Part shown: piece after piece, positions 16,257 to 25,308 of the stretch
Layout of the letters: the number at the start of each line of letters is the position of its first letter
How positions within the stretch are numbered: position 1 is the stretch's first letter
NCBI RefSeq assembly: GCF_024758505.1
Contig: NZ_CP077970.1
Location: 3,782,001-3,846,000 of the forward strand
DNA: 64,000 nt
Reading direction: 5' to 3'
Source of the DNA: Bradyrhizobium arachidis
GTDB taxonomy: Bacteria > Pseudomonadota > Alphaproteobacteria > Rhizobiales > Xanthobacteraceae
Translations under genes and position numbers: made by a program
The notes under the pieces: model-generated
Seen by the model: the letters and a program-made list of their open reading frames with translations, nothing else
The model's database searches: none
Told to the model about the DNA's origin: nothing

Positions 16257-17498
16257 ATGGTCGAGGGCGAGCCGGCTGGCTCGCCCGAACGCGAGAGGCG
16301 GATCGTGACCACAGAGATCGCCGAGTATCACACCATCCCGCCGGCACGTCGCCGCCTGCTCATCGCGTCCAGATGGCTCGTGCAGGCAGCGATCGTGATC
16401 GTGGTGGCTGCGCTGGTCATCTGGCTCGGCCTTGCCGTCCGAGAGGCACTGGCCCGCAAGGGCATCCATTTCTCGTTCGGTTATCTCGGCAACATTGCGA
16501 ATTTCAGTCTCAGCGAAGGGCTCGTTCCGTCGCGTGAGGGCAGCTGGCCGGTTCTTGAGCCCTTCTCTCCCTCCCACAGCAATCTGCAGGCGCTGCTGGC
16601 GGGGCTGTGGAATTCGCTGAAGGTCGCGCTGTCGGCGATCGTCCTCTGCACCATCTTCGGAACGCTGGTCGGCATCGGCCGGCTCTCGACCAACTGGCTG
16701 GTGCGCAATCTCTGCTTCGGGCTCGTCGAAGCCGTGCGCAACACGCCGCTGCTGATCCAGATCGTGTTCTGGTATTTTGCGGTGGTCCTGCGTTTCCCTC
16801 CGGCCAGCGCCGCGTCGAATTGGTTCGGCAGCCTCCTTGTCAGCCGTTCGGGCGTCTATTTGCCGGGCCTCGTGATCTCCGAGAGTGCCGGATTTGCGTC
16901 CTGGGCATTGCTCGCCATCGCCGTCGCATCAGCCGTCGCGTGCATCGTCCTGAGAGGGCCCCGACGCCGGCTGATCCTCTTGGCCGTGACGATCTCGGCC
17001 CTGATCGCAACCGCTCTCATCGGTTCGCCGCTCGGCCTCGACCTGCCGGTCGCCACAAGGTTCGGCGCGCGCGGAGGTTTTGCCCTGTCGCCGGAAATGA
17101 CGGCGCTGCTGCTCGCGATCGTCGTCAACAGCTCGGCCTATGTGGCCGAGATCGTCCGCGGCGCGATCGAGGCCCTGCCGAAGGGGCAATGGGAGGCGTC
17201 TGCCTCGCTCGGGCTGTCGCGTTCGCACACGCTGCGCGACATCATCCTTCCCCAGGTCTTCCGCATCGTGCTGCCGTCGCTCGCCAACCGGTACATCAGC
17301 CTGACCAAGGACACTTCGCTGGGGATCGCAATCGGCTTTCCCGACCTGTTCAACGTCTACGGCACCGTCTCGAACCAAACCGGACGAAACCTCGAAGGCG
17401 TCGTGATCGTGATGCTGACCTACCTCGCGCTGAGCTGGATCATCAGTGCCTGCGTCAACGCCGTCAACGCGCGTGTGAATGGACGGGGGGCACGATGA
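16257..17498 (+). CDS. amino-acid ABC transporter permease (AapQ-like)
   Basis: From ATG 16257 the protein is 413 residues; GTG 16305, which has a better-spaced GAGG, would give 397. It has several membrane helices and the EAA loop of ABC permeases (EIVRGAIEALPKGQWEASAS, followed by ILPQVFRIVLPSLANRY). A long insertion between early helices is characteristic of AapQ/BztB rather than short HisM-type permeases. It pairs with the next permease to form the membrane channel. It starts 5 bases after the binding-protein stop and overlaps the next gene by 4 bases (ATGA). Confidence 0.92.
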   Translation: MVEGEPAGSPERERRIVTTEIAEYHTIPPARRRLLIASRWLVQAAIVIVVAALVIWLGLAVREALARKGIHFSFGYLGNIANFSLSEGLVPSREGSWPVLEPFSPSHSNLQALLAGLWNSLKVALSAIVLCTIFGTLVGIGRLSTNWLVRNLCFGLVEAVRNTPLLIQIVFWYFAVVLRFPPASAASNWFGSLLVSRSGVYLPGLVISESAGFASWALLAIAVASAVACIVLRGPRRRLILLAVTISALIATALIGSPLGLDLPVATRFGARGGFALSPEMTALLLAIVVNSSAYVAEIVRGAIEALPKGQWEASASLGLSRSHTLRDIILPQVFRIVLPSLANRYISLTKDTSLGIAIGFPDLFNVYGTVSNQTGRNLEGVVIVMLTYLALSWIISACVNAVNARVNGRGAR

Positions 17499-18628
17499 CG
17501 ACGGTCGTGCTGCGGTGGCTGCACCGCAATCTCTTCGCAAAACCGTTCGACACCGCACTTTCGCTTGTGGTCATCCCCACATTGGCGTGGGCGGGTTATG
17601 CCTTTGCGCACTGGATACTGGTTGAGGCGCATTGGGAGGTCATCGGCGGCAGCCTCAAGGTGCTGATGACCGGCATATACCCCGCCGATCAGCTCTGGCG
17701 GGCATGGTTCTCTGTCGCGACGCTTTGCGCGATGTTCGGTGCGGGCCTTGGCCTTTCGGTTCGCCCGGGGCGTGCCGCGATGGCGGTCGTTGCAATAGTC
17801 GCGGCTGTGATCGCCGGAACGATTGCGGCCGCCGTCGGCGTGTCGGCCGGCCTGCTCACGACCGTTGCTATTGCGCTCGGCGTCGCCGCATGGATCGCGG
17901 TCCATCATTCGTATCTTGACCAGCGCATCGTGCTATCAGGACTTCTCGCGGGCGTGGTGGCAATCTTCCTCGTGCTCTCGCCACCGGGCTTCGAGGTCTG
18001 GGGCGGTCTGCTGCTCAGCGTCGTCTTGACGATCGCGGTCTCGATTCTGACCTTGCCGTTCGGGATATTGCTCGCGCTCGGCCGGCAGAGCCGTATCGCG
18101 AGCCTGCGCGTGATTTCGACCGCCTATATCGAGACGATGCGGTCGGTGCCGCTCATCCTCGTCGTCTACTGGATCTGGATCATCGTGCCGCTGCTGGCGC
18201 CGGATTCATCCGTTCCGAGCCTGCTGCGCGGCATGGCCGGTTACGCGCTCTTCTTCGCGGCCTATGTCGCGGAATATGTCCGCAGCGGACTTCAAGCGGT
18301 TCCGAAGGGCCAGATCGAAGCCGCGCGTTCGCTCGCGATGAGCAGTTGGACGCTCAACGTCGACATCGTGCTGCCGCAGGCGCTGCGGGTTGTGGTTCCG
18401 TCGCTGGTCGGACAGATCCTCGACATCTTCAACGGCGCAACGCTGGTCTTCATCATCGGGCTGACCGACTTCCTGCGCGCCGGACAGATGATCCTCGCCG
18501 ATCCGCAAAACAGCGGCCGGACCTACGAGATCTACGTCTTTCTTTTCGCCGTCTATTTCGCCATCGGCGGTGCCATCACCTACGCCTCGCGCCGATTAGA
18601 AGCTCATCTCGCAAGGGGATCGCGATGA
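17495..18628 (+). CDS. amino-acid ABC transporter permease (AapM-like)
   Basis: The 377-residue protein has about 8 membrane helices. The EAA motif is [20 protein letters not shown] and the preceding [14 protein letters not shown] is typical of HisMQ/GlnP-type permeases. The N-terminal extension (helices around residues 20-40 and 65-150) matches AapM/BztC rather than short permeases. The start overlaps the previous stop by 4 bases and the stop overlaps the ATPase start by 4 bases, so the three are translationally coupled. Confidence 0.92.
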   Translation: MTTVVLRWLHRNLFAKPFDTALSLVVIPTLAWAGYAFAHWILVEAHWEVIGGSLKVLMTGIYPADQLWRAWFSVATLCAMFGAGLGLSVRPGRAAMAVVAIVAAVIAGTIAAAVGVSAGLLTTVAIALGVAAWIAVHHSYLDQRIVLSGLLAGVVAIFLVLSPPGFEVWGGLLLSVVLTIAVSILTLPFGILLALGRQSRIASLRVISTAYIETMRSVPLILVVYWIWIIVPLLAPDSSVPSLLRGMAGYALFFAAYVAEYVRSGLQAVPKGQIEAARSLAMSSWTLNVDIVLPQALRVVVPSLVGQILDIFNGATLVFIIGLTDFLRAGQMILADPQNSGRTYEIYVFLFAVYFAIGGAITYASRRLEAHLARGSR

Positions 18629-19419
18629 ACGCCATCCAGATTCCGGAAGTCGCGACGTCGCGCGACGTCATCGTCAGCATCAACAGGCTCAACAAGTCCT
18701 TCGGTGCGTTCCATGTCCTGAAAGACATCGATCTCGATGTCGGTCGCGGTGAGGTCGTCGTCATCATCGGCGCCAGCGGGTCAGGAAAGTCGACCCTGAT
18801 CCGCTGTGTCAACGGTCTGGAGATGTACCAGAGCGGACGGCTGACCGTGGACGGCTTCAGCATGCCGACAGAAGCCGATCGTGAAATCGGCGGCGAGAAG
18901 GAGTTGGCCAGGATCCGCAAGGGCGTCGGCATGGTGTTCCAGCAGTTCAATCTCTTCCCGCATATGAGCGCGATCGACAACGTCGCGATTGCGCCGATCC
19001 GTGTTCGCGGCCGCAAGCCCGACGAAGCGAAGGCGACCGCGTTGCGCCTGCTCGAACGGGTCGGGCTGCGCGACCACGCCCACAAGCTTCCGGCTCAGCT
19101 CTCCGGCGGTCAGCAGCAACGCGTCGCCATTGCCCGGTCGCTGGCAATGGAGCCGCACATCATGCTGTTCGACGAGCCGACCTCGGCGCTCGACCCCGAG
19201 ATGGTCGGCGAGGTGCTTGACGTCATGCGCGAGCTCGCGCGCGAAGGCATGACGATGATGATCGTGACCCACGAGATGGGCTTCGCCCGCGAGGTCGCCG
19301 ACCGCGTCGTCTACATCGATCACGGACGCATCCTGGAGATCGGCACGCCGGCCGAGATATTCGACCGGCCGACGCATGAGCGAACCCAAACCTTTCTCTC
19401 GCGCGTGCTCCGTCATTGA
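18625..19419 (+). CDS. amino-acid ABC transporter ATP-binding protein (AapP/GlnQ-like)
   Basis: The 264-residue ATPase has all nucleotide-binding motifs: Walker [10 protein letters not shown] (about residues 49-57), Q-loop in [14 protein letters not shown], signature [15 protein letters not shown], Walker [16 protein letters not shown], and the H-loop VTHEMGF. It energises import from the cytoplasmic face. The start ATG 18625 overlaps the upstream permease stop. Sixty bases separate it from the SHMT-like gene on the same strand, so the operon probably continues. Confidence 0.95.
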   Translation: MNAIQIPEVATSRDVIVSINRLNKSFGAFHVLKDIDLDVGRGEVVVIIGASGSGKSTLIRCVNGLEMYQSGRLTVDGFSMPTEADREIGGEKELARIRKGVGMVFQQFNLFPHMSAIDNVAIAPIRVRGRKPDEAKATALRLLERVGLRDHAHKLPAQLSGGQQQRVAIARSLAMEPHIMLFDEPTSALDPEMVGEVLDVMRELAREGMTMMIVTHEMGFAREVADRVVYIDHGRILEIGTPAEIFDRPTHERTQTFLSRVLRH

Positions 19420-19479
19420 CGAAGCCGTCGCTGTCAACGCCAAGGCAGAATTCCGATCACTGAGATAAGAGGACCACAC

Positions 19480-20781
19480 ATGTCACTTTCGACGGGCGCC
19501 GTTCGGCCCCATTCACCCGCCGCCAACTGGCACAGCTTCTTCGGGGCCGATGCCCATCAGATCGGCGCTGACGTCGTCGCGCTGATCGACCAGGACCGCA
19601 AGCGGGAGGTGCTGTCCCTCAACATGATCGCGTCCGCGTCCTATGCGCCCCTTGGCCTGCGACAGATCGAGGGAACCCACCTCGTCAACCGTGCGCCGAT
19701 GGGACTGCCCGGCCGTCGCAGCGTCGCCAATTGTGAAGAGCTCGACGCGATCGAGAATCTCGCCATCGATCGTGCCAAGGCGATCTTCGGCGCCGAGTAC
19801 GTCAACGTGCAGGCGCTGTCGTCGACCATCGCCAATGTCGCCGTCCTGCGCGCGATCCTGCCGGCTGAGGGCGCGCGATTGCTCACCTTCGACGAGCTCG
19901 CCGGCGGCCATGTCAGCCACGGCGCCATGCGCCACATCACGGGCGCGAACCGCGAGGTGGTCTCTTTCGGGGTCACCCGCGCCGGCGCGGTCGATCTGGA
20001 CCAGGCCCGCGACCTCGCGCGCAAGGTGAAGCCACACGTTTTGCTTGCCGGCCCGTCGTCCTATCCGCGCGAGATCCACTTCGCCGGATTGAAGACCATC
20101 GCCGATGAAGTCGGCGCGCTCTTCTTTACCGACATCGCCCATGTCGCGGGGCTGATTGCGGTTGGCCTCCATGCCAATCCGGTTCCGTACTCCGACGTGT
20201 CCTCGAGCTCGACGCAGAAGACCTTGTGCGGACCGCGCAACGGCGCCTTCGTCTTCGCCAGGGAGCGTTTTGGCGCCGCCATCGACGCCGCGGTCTATCC
20301 GGGGCTACAGGGCCCGGCGGCCTCGAACATGATCGCGGCGCGCGCCGTGCAGATGGAGATGATCACCCGCCCGGCCTTTGCGCAGCTCATGCGTGACGTC
20401 GTCGCGAATGCCAAGGCCTTCGGCGTGGGTCTGGAGGAGGGCGGGATCGAGCTCTACACCGGCGGTACGGACTCGCACATGATCATGGCCTACACCGGCG
20501 AGAGCTGGACGCAGCCGGAATTGGTCGCGGGGCTTGGCGCCTACGGCGTGATCGGAAACGCGATGCGCGCACCGGGGCTATCAGGCGAACCGCGGACCGC
20601 GTTCCGGTTTGGCAGCATCGCACTGACGATCCGCGGCTTCGATACGGCTGAAGCAAGGACGCTTGGTCGCGAGGTCGCGGCGATCCTGCGCGCCGGCCCG
20701 ACCGCTCCAGTGGATCCGGCGCGGCTGCGCAGGCTGAAGGACCTCGCCATCGCCCATCCCATTCCGTCCTTTGTCGATTGA
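19480..20781 (+). CDS. serine hydroxymethyltransferase-like PLP protein with altered active site
   Basis: The 433-residue protein aligns along its length with SHMT: NMIAS at the start, AIDRAKAIFGAEYVNVQ, GGHVSHGAM, FTDIAHVAGLIAVG (Asp218 would hold the PLP nitrogen) and STQKTLCGPRNGAFVF, where Lys247 is the expected Schiff-base lysine. In the C-terminal part the substrate Arg is kept (FRFGSIALTIRGF). But the SHMT segment around NKYAEGYPGKRYYGG reads NRAPMGLPGRRSVAN, so the residues equivalent to E. coli Tyr55, Glu57 and Tyr65 are Ala72, Met74 and Val82. The His before the lysine is Gln246. Canonical THF-dependent chemistry is therefore unlikely; a lyase/aldolase or racemase on another amino acid is possible. 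It lies inside an amino-acid importer operon. Confidence 0.9.
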   Translation: MSLSTGAVRPHSPAANWHSFFGADAHQIGADVVALIDQDRKREVLSLNMIASASYAPLGLRQIEGTHLVNRAPMGLPGRRSVANCEELDAIENLAIDRAKAIFGAEYVNVQALSSTIANVAVLRAILPAEGARLLTFDELAGGHVSHGAMRHITGANREVVSFGVTRAGAVDLDQARDLARKVKPHVLLAGPSSYPREIHFAGLKTIADEVGALFFTDIAHVAGLIAVGLHANPVPYSDVSSSSTQKTLCGPRNGAFVFARERFGAAIDAAVYPGLQGPAASNMIAARAVQMEMITRPAFAQLMRDVVANAKAFGVGLEEGGIELYTGGTDSHMIMAYTGESWTQPELVAGLGAYGVIGNAMRAPGLSGEPRTAFRFGSIALTIRGFDTAEARTLGREVAAILRAGPTAPVDPARLRRLKDLAIAHPIPSFVD

Positions 20782-20798
20782 AGCCAGAGCCACGCATC

Positions 20799-21968
20799 AT
20801 GAGCCGCCACTACGACGTCGCTGCGGTCCGCAGCCAATTCCCTGTGACCGAGCGCCTGCTCTATCTCGACTCCGCGCATCAGACGCCCCTTGCCACCAGC
20901 GTTCGCGAGGCGCTGCTCGGCTTCTATCGTGAAGGCCATGAGATGGCGGGCCCAAAACCCGTCTGGCTTGACCGGGTCGAGCAGGTTCGTGCCCGCGTGG
21001 CGAAGCTTCTCAACGCCGCGCCGGACGAGATTGCCTTCACCAAGAACACCTCCGAGGGCATGAATATCGCCGCGAACGCATTGCCGTTGACGGCGGGAGA
21101 CAATGTGCTCCTCGTCGAAGGCGACCATCCGAACAACGCCTATGCGTTCCTCAACCTGAGACGCAAGGGCGTGGAGGTTCGCTTCGTGCCGATGACGGGC
21201 GAAACGGCCCAGGCCGAGATGTTCGCGCCCCACATCGATGCCCGCACGCGCGCAATCTCGCTCTCGCATGTCACCTTCCACGCGGGACACCGTTTCGACA
21301 TCGACGGCATCGGAGCACTTTGCGCCGAGAGGCGGCTCTACTTCGTCATCGACGCGATGCAGTCGACCGGTGTCATCCCGCTCAATGTCCGGGCGAGCGG
21401 AGCAAGCCTGATCGGCTCGGGCTGCCACAAGGGACTGCTGGTGCCGCAGGGGCTCGGCATCCTCTATTGCCGGCAAGGGCTCGACGAGTTGCAGCCCGCC
21501 TATCTCGCGATGTCGAGCCTTGCCCATCCGCCAGGCGACTACATCGCGCGTGCCGACAACATGGCGCTGAAGGCCGGCGCGGGGCGGTTCGAGATCGGCA
21601 ATTTCAACCTGCCGGACATCCATGCCCTGGACGCCTCGCTCACGCTGATCGAGAGCGTCGGCTCATCCGCCATCGAGGCGCACCTCTACGATCTCGGCGA
21701 CCGCCTGATCGAGCGTATCGACCATCTCGGTATTCGCCTCATCGGGCCGCGCGACCGCGCCAATCGCTCGCCGCACATCTACGTGCTGGATTTGCCGGCG
21801 GAGGAGTGGGCCGATTATCTCGCCAGCCGGCAGGTGCGCGTGTCTCCGGAGCGCGACGGCATCCGCGTGTCCTTCGGCCTGTTCAACATGGCCGAGGATG
21901 TCGACCGGTTCGCGCAGGTGCTCGCCGAGCGCGGCACGTTGCCCGCCCGCGCCGGCGCGGCGGCCTGA
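20799..21968 (+). CDS. aminotransferase class V-fold PLP enzyme (NifS/isopenicillin epimerase-like)
   Basis: The 389-residue protein (start ATG 20799; TTG 20778 overlapping the previous stop is possible) shows the class V fold. LYLDSAHQTPL is at the N-terminus, FTKNTSEGMNIAA lies near residues 80-92, DHPNN at 109-113, FVIDAMQSTG contains the PLP-binding Asp at about 185, and GSGCHKGLLVPQGLG gives the PLP lysine at about 211. No conserved active-site Cys loop typical of cysteine desulfurases is evident, so an epimerase, lyase or transaminase activity fits better. It is the last gene of the importer operon and may act on the product of the SHMT-like protein. Confidence 0.88.
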   Translation: MSRHYDVAAVRSQFPVTERLLYLDSAHQTPLATSVREALLGFYREGHEMAGPKPVWLDRVEQVRARVAKLLNAAPDEIAFTKNTSEGMNIAANALPLTAGDNVLLVEGDHPNNAYAFLNLRRKGVEVRFVPMTGETAQAEMFAPHIDARTRAISLSHVTFHAGHRFDIDGIGALCAERRLYFVIDAMQSTGVIPLNVRASGASLIGSGCHKGLLVPQGLGILYCRQGLDELQPAYLAMSSLAHPPGDYIARADNMALKAGAGRFEIGNFNLPDIHALDASLTLIESVGSSAIEAHLYDLGDRLIERIDHLGIRLIGPRDRANRSPHIYVLDLPAEEWADYLASRQVRVSPERDGIRVSFGLFNMAEDVDRFAQVLAERGTLPARAGAAA

Positions 21969-22180
21969 CACATCAGGCGATTTTCGGAAAGACGCGCGAG
22001 TTCGTAGTTCGTTCAACCATTCGGGTCCCGATGAAGTGCCGGTCGCGATCTCGCTACGTCAGACAGCCCTCAAGGCTTCGATGGGACCGATCCGATCGAA
22101 CGGCGGCCCTGCTCGGGCGGCCACCCGGGCTGGGCCATTCCTCACGGAACGGCTCAATATAAGCGATCGGGCTAATACAA
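21969..22180. other. intergenic stretch after the PLP operon
   Basis: I find no gene or clear terminator. A short segment near 21975-21998 resembles part of the repeat at 23244-23345 (both contain TTTTCGGAAA-like sequence). Confidence 0.3.
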
Positions 22181-22273
22181 GGATGGGTAGAGCGAAGCGA
22201 AACCCATCGATGACGGTACAGCAACGCGCTTCGATGTGGTGGTTGAAGAGTGCGATGGGTTTCGCAAAGGCTC
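22181..22273. repeat. hairpin repeat GGATGGGTAGAGCGAAGCGA type, copy 1
   Basis: Arms GCGAAACCCATCG (22197-22209) and CGATGGGTTTCGC (22253-22265) are exact reverse complements about 43 bases apart. The whole ~93-base unit recurs in the same orientation at 23072-23164. Confidence 0.8.
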
Positions 22274-22358
22274 GACTTCTCCTACGGGCTGAGGAGTTTT
22301 TGACTCCCAGTCCGATCGTAGGCATCCATCGCGAAAATTGCGAGAAAGAGATCACTTG

Positions 22359-23048
22359 TCATGACGCGTCTCCAATAAATAGATAGCGACTAATGCCAAG
22401 TTTGTTTGGGAGATAGATGACGTTACTCAGCGCAGACTTGTCTTCCAACGGCTTCAGCCAAGCGAACTTTTGTCGAATATCAATCACGATGGGATCGCTT
22501 GTGATTTCTACGGAAGCGCCCGCGAAACGGGCCGACGGGCCAAAAGTCTCCGGAATTTCCTGCACCAACAATTTCCTAGCGGTCATCGGATCCTGAGGAT
22601 TTGAAAACCAAAGGAGGCGAGGCAGTTTGGTTAGCGCAAGATCCCGCTTGCCGTGCAAATCGGGCAACTGCGGTATCTCTGGCACTGTGCTGTGATTTCC
22701 GAACGCCTCCGCGGCGACCCAGAGTGCACCAAGCGCACCATCCTTTGCGGGACCATAACTCTCATCATTTATCAGCGTCGCCACCACGACTCCGCGATCT
22801 CCGAGATCCAGCAGCGCGGCCTGTCCTTTAACGGAAGGACCAAAAGGACCGCCGTCACCGATAACCGGGCCGCCTCGCCACTTGACTTCAATGACGCTCG
22901 ATCCTGAGTGGATCTTGCCGTCAACTTCGATATTGATCGTCAACCGGTAGCGGTAGCTGTAGTCGGGATATTTGTACCTATAGCCGACCACTAAGGTTCC
23001 CACGCTCAGCACGAGCACAATAAGCGCGGTGAGGCAGCCCCGCTTCAT
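22359..23048 (-). CDS. single-pass exported/membrane protein of unknown function
   Basis: The 229-residue product starts at ATG 23048 (MKRGCLTALIVLVLSVGTLV), an N-terminal signal anchor. The rest is soluble, with RYRLTINIEVDGKIHSGSSV and IEVKWRGGP followed by segments that look like beta-strands. No enzyme motif is visible. The gene is clearly less GC-rich than its surroundings and is bracketed by two direct copies of a hairpin repeat (22181 and 23072), so it behaves like a discrete inserted cassette. The copy on its 5' side lies only about 24 bases from the start codon and may include its promoter. Confidence 0.72.
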   Translation of the reverse strand: MKRGCLTALIVLVLSVGTLVVGYRYKYPDYSYRYRLTINIEVDGKIHSGSSVIEVKWRGGPVIGDGGPFGPSVKGQAALLDLGDRGVVVATLINDESYGPAKDGALGALWVAAEAFGNHSTVPEIPQLPDLHGKRDLALTKLPRLLWFSNPQDPMTARKLLVQEIPETFGPSARFAGASVEITSDPIVIDIRQKFAWLKPLEDKSALSNVIYLPNKLGISRYLFIGDAS

Positions 23049-23071
23049 GGGTGAAGTCCAATTAGCTCGTA

Positions 23072-23164
23072 GGATGGTAGGGCGCAGCGAAACCCATCGA
23101 TGACGGCACGGCAACCGTCTTTTGGCATGTTGGTTGAGACAAGCGATGGGTTTCGCAAGGGCTC
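23072..23164. repeat. hairpin repeat, copy 2
   Basis: Same organisation as the copy at 22181: GCGAAACCCATCG (23087-23099) and CGATGGGTTTCGC (23144-23156) are identical to the first copy, while the loop between them is diverged. Confidence 0.8.
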
Positions 23165-23243
23165 TTGCAATTGTCGATCGGAGAGTGTTGCCTGCTCGGA
23201 GACGATGACCAGGCGGCCGCCGGGATCATGCAACGATGCCACC

Positions 23244-23345
23244 TTACCCCCGATTTGCCCGACGCGTCAAGTCATTTTCGGAAAAGACGCAGGTCGTCAT
23301 TCCGGCAATCCGGCTACTGTGCATGGGGTTGTTTCGATGCTTTGG
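23244..23345. repeat. probable interspersed repeat of Bradyrhizobium type
   Basis: The stretch containing TTTGCCCGACGCGTCAAGTC, ATTTTCGGAAAAGACGC and CTGTGCATGGGGTTGTTTCG matches, as I remember it, a repeat seen in many Bradyrhizobium intergenic regions. Only a fragment (near 21975) may recur in this window, so the call rests on memory. Confidence 0.4.
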
Positions 23346-23395
23346 CGGGAGCCCTCCCGCAAAGCCGATCTCATGGCCGCGCAAACGCGCCGCGC

Positions 23396-24187
23396 TTATC
23401 CCTTCGGCCCGCGCAACTGCGCCGTCAGCTTCTCCATCGCGTCCGCCACCTCGCGCCAGTTGCCAAGCCAGCTTCGCGGAAAGCGGAAGGTGAGGTCGGC
23501 GCCGCCGATGCGTCGCTCGGAGAGGCACATGCCGGGTGTTGTCGCATCGCGCGTGCAGCGCGCGTTCAGGGGCGGGCTTGCGGCGGAGGCCAGGTCCTCG
23601 CTGCCATAAGGCGTCTCCGTGCGGAATTTGCGCAGTATCAGCCCGTCGTCCACCACGCCCGGGGCGGGATCGAGATAGCGCGGATAGATGGTGGCAACCC
23701 GCGTCTCCGGCGCCAGCGCATCGTGATGCGCCGAGATGGAGAGGAAGATGCGGTCGATCGGCTGCATCGTCGCGTCGATGCTGTCGGCGGTGACATGCTT
23801 CGGCGCGCCCGGGGCTTCGAGCGAGGGGTAGAGGAAATCGAGGTCGATGCGCTCCTGCGGCCCGGAGTGGCGCTGGATCTTCATCCTTATCGCCGCGGTC
23901 GGAACGTTGAACAGCGTGTTGCCGATGCTGACCGGCAGTTTTTCCGGCGCGCTTGCGCCGATGACCGTGCCCCAGGTCGGCCACAGGAGATAGGCGACCA
24001 GCGCGAGCGCTGCGGCCGCAAAGGCGCCGCCCACCGCGATCGGCAGCATGTGCGTGCGGGCGCGGCCGTTGCGAGGGCGAGGGGAGGTTGCCGAGAACAC
24101 CGTCATCGCTGAGCTTTGGATGCGCCTTGCCGCTAGGTCGGCCGCTGGCCGACGAATCAGAGGCGAATATGCCATGCGGCGGCCCAT
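23396..24187 (-). CDS. membrane-anchored protein of unknown function
   Basis: The open frame from ATG 24187 gives 263 residues; ATG 24106 (MTVFSATSPRPRNG) is a good alternative start. One membrane segment (LPIAVGGAFAAAALALVAYL) follows a basic N-terminus. The remaining ~190 residues are probably periplasmic and contain IDLDFLYPSLEAPG, a GVVDDGLILRKF stretch and RDATTPGMCLSERR. I recognise no domain. Proteins of this layout are, as I recall, conserved as hypotheticals in Bradyrhizobium. Confidence 0.7.
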   Translation of the reverse strand: MGRRMAYSPLIRRPAADLAARRIQSSAMTVFSATSPRPRNGRARTHMLPIAVGGAFAAAALALVAYLLWPTWGTVIGASAPEKLPVSIGNTLFNVPTAAIRMKIQRHSGPQERIDLDFLYPSLEAPGAPKHVTADSIDATMQPIDRIFLSISAHHDALAPETRVATIYPRYLDPAPGVVDDGLILRKFRTETPYGSEDLASAASPPLNARCTRDATTPGMCLSERRIGGADLTFRFPRSWLGNWREVADAMEKLTAQLRGPKG

Positions 24188-24326
24188 TCGCGGAGCATTC
24201 CGGGCATGCGGGACGGATACCCGGCGCTCCGGCCGCTGTTAACCCTTCCTTAAGGATAATCTGGCGCGGAGCCGTACTTTTTGTCACAGGTTGCCCGTCG
24301 CGTTGCGTATTGGCGGAACCCATCCG

Positions 24327-24656
24327 ATGTCACCTGAGGCGTTGAATTCCCTGTTCTCGATCTTGATCGGGTTCGCGTTTGCGGGCGCGCTGGTCAGCGG
24401 CTTCCAGGTCTTTGCGACGCGGCCCGCCGGCTTCGGGCTGTTGCAGCAGGGCGTGGCGCCGAAGACGTTTGCCGCCGTGCCGTTCCTGGTGTTCGCGGCG
24501 CCCTTCATCATCATGCGCAACACGCTGCGCGGCGCGCGGCTGGAGAACCGCCGCTTCGAATTCGTGATGATGGCCACCATCATCGCGGGTTTCTGGAGCA
24601 TGATGAGCGGCACCTTCTTCCTGATGACGCTGCGCGCGACCGGCGTGCTGGGCTGA
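24327..24656 (+). CDS. small membrane protein, hypothetical
   Basis: The 109-residue protein (ATG 24327, MSPEALNSLFSILIGFAFAG) has three hydrophobic segments around residues 8-28, 42-62 and 78-103, separated by short charged loops (RNTLRGARLENRR). It is likely an inner-membrane protein. An ATG-like start further upstream adds residues without similarity. No function can be inferred. It is upstream of, and on the same strand as, the gamma-carbonic anhydrase gene, about 100 bases apart. Confidence 0.72.
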   Translation: MSPEALNSLFSILIGFAFAGALVSGFQVFATRPAGFGLLQQGVAPKTFAAVPFLVFAAPFIIMRNTLRGARLENRRFEFVMMATIIAGFWSMMSGTFFLMTLRATGVLG

Positions 24657-24759
24657 CCACGGTTTGCGGTTCCGACAGGCCCGCTCGCTTTGCTTGCAAA
24701 CCGCTTGGCTTGAACGGCACGCGCCCGCTATGCCAAGGTCTTCGTGACAGGAGACCTCC

Positions 24760-25290
24760 ATGGCGATCTACGAGCTCGACGGGCAGAAGCCCGATCTTCC
24801 GGCCGACGGAAATTACTTCATTGCTGAAACCGCAACCGTGATCGGCCGCGTGCGCCTCAAGCCGGGCGCCAGCGTCTGGTTCGGCGCGGTGCTTCGCGGC
24901 GACAATGAGTGGATCGAGGTCGGCGAGGGCTCCAACGTCCAGGACGGATCGACCTGCCACACGGATCTCGGCTTTCCGCTGGTCATCGGCAAGAACTGCA
25001 CCGTCGGCCACAACGTCATCCTGCACGGCTGCACGCTGGACGACGGCGCGCTGGTCGGCATGGGCTCGATCGTGATGAACGGCGCGCGGATCGGCCGCAA
25101 CAGCATCGTCGGCGCGGGCTCCGTCATCACCGAAGGCAAGGAATTTCCCGAGCGCTCCCTGATCATCGGCTCGCCGGCGCGGGTGATCCGCCCCCTCGAT
25201 GATGAGCAGGTCCAGAAGATGGGCAGTGCGGCGCGCTTCTATGTCGCCAACGGCCCGCGCTTCACGAAGGGATTGAAGCGGATCGGTTGA
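24760..25290 (+). CDS. gamma-carbonic anhydrase family protein
   Basis: The 176-residue protein is a left-handed beta-helix of hexapeptide repeats. The metal-binding His residues of gamma-carbonic anhydrases are present at 67 (STCHTD), 84 and 89 (VGHNVILHG), as is the conserved VLRGDN. The family forms trimers with zinc (or iron) at subunit interfaces. Many bacterial members (YrdA/PaaY-like) have weak or no measured CO2 hydration, so the activity is uncertain. A good ribosome-binding site (ACAGGAGACC) precedes ATG 24760. Confidence 0.93.
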   Translation: MAIYELDGQKPDLPADGNYFIAETATVIGRVRLKPGASVWFGAVLRGDNEWIEVGEGSNVQDGSTCHTDLGFPLVIGKNCTVGHNVILHGCTLDDGALVGMGSIVMNGARIGRNSIVGAGSVITEGKEFPERSLIIGSPARVIRPLDDEQVQKMGSAARFYVANGPRFTKGLKRIG

Positions 25291-25308
25291 GCGCTCACGC
25301 GATCTGCG

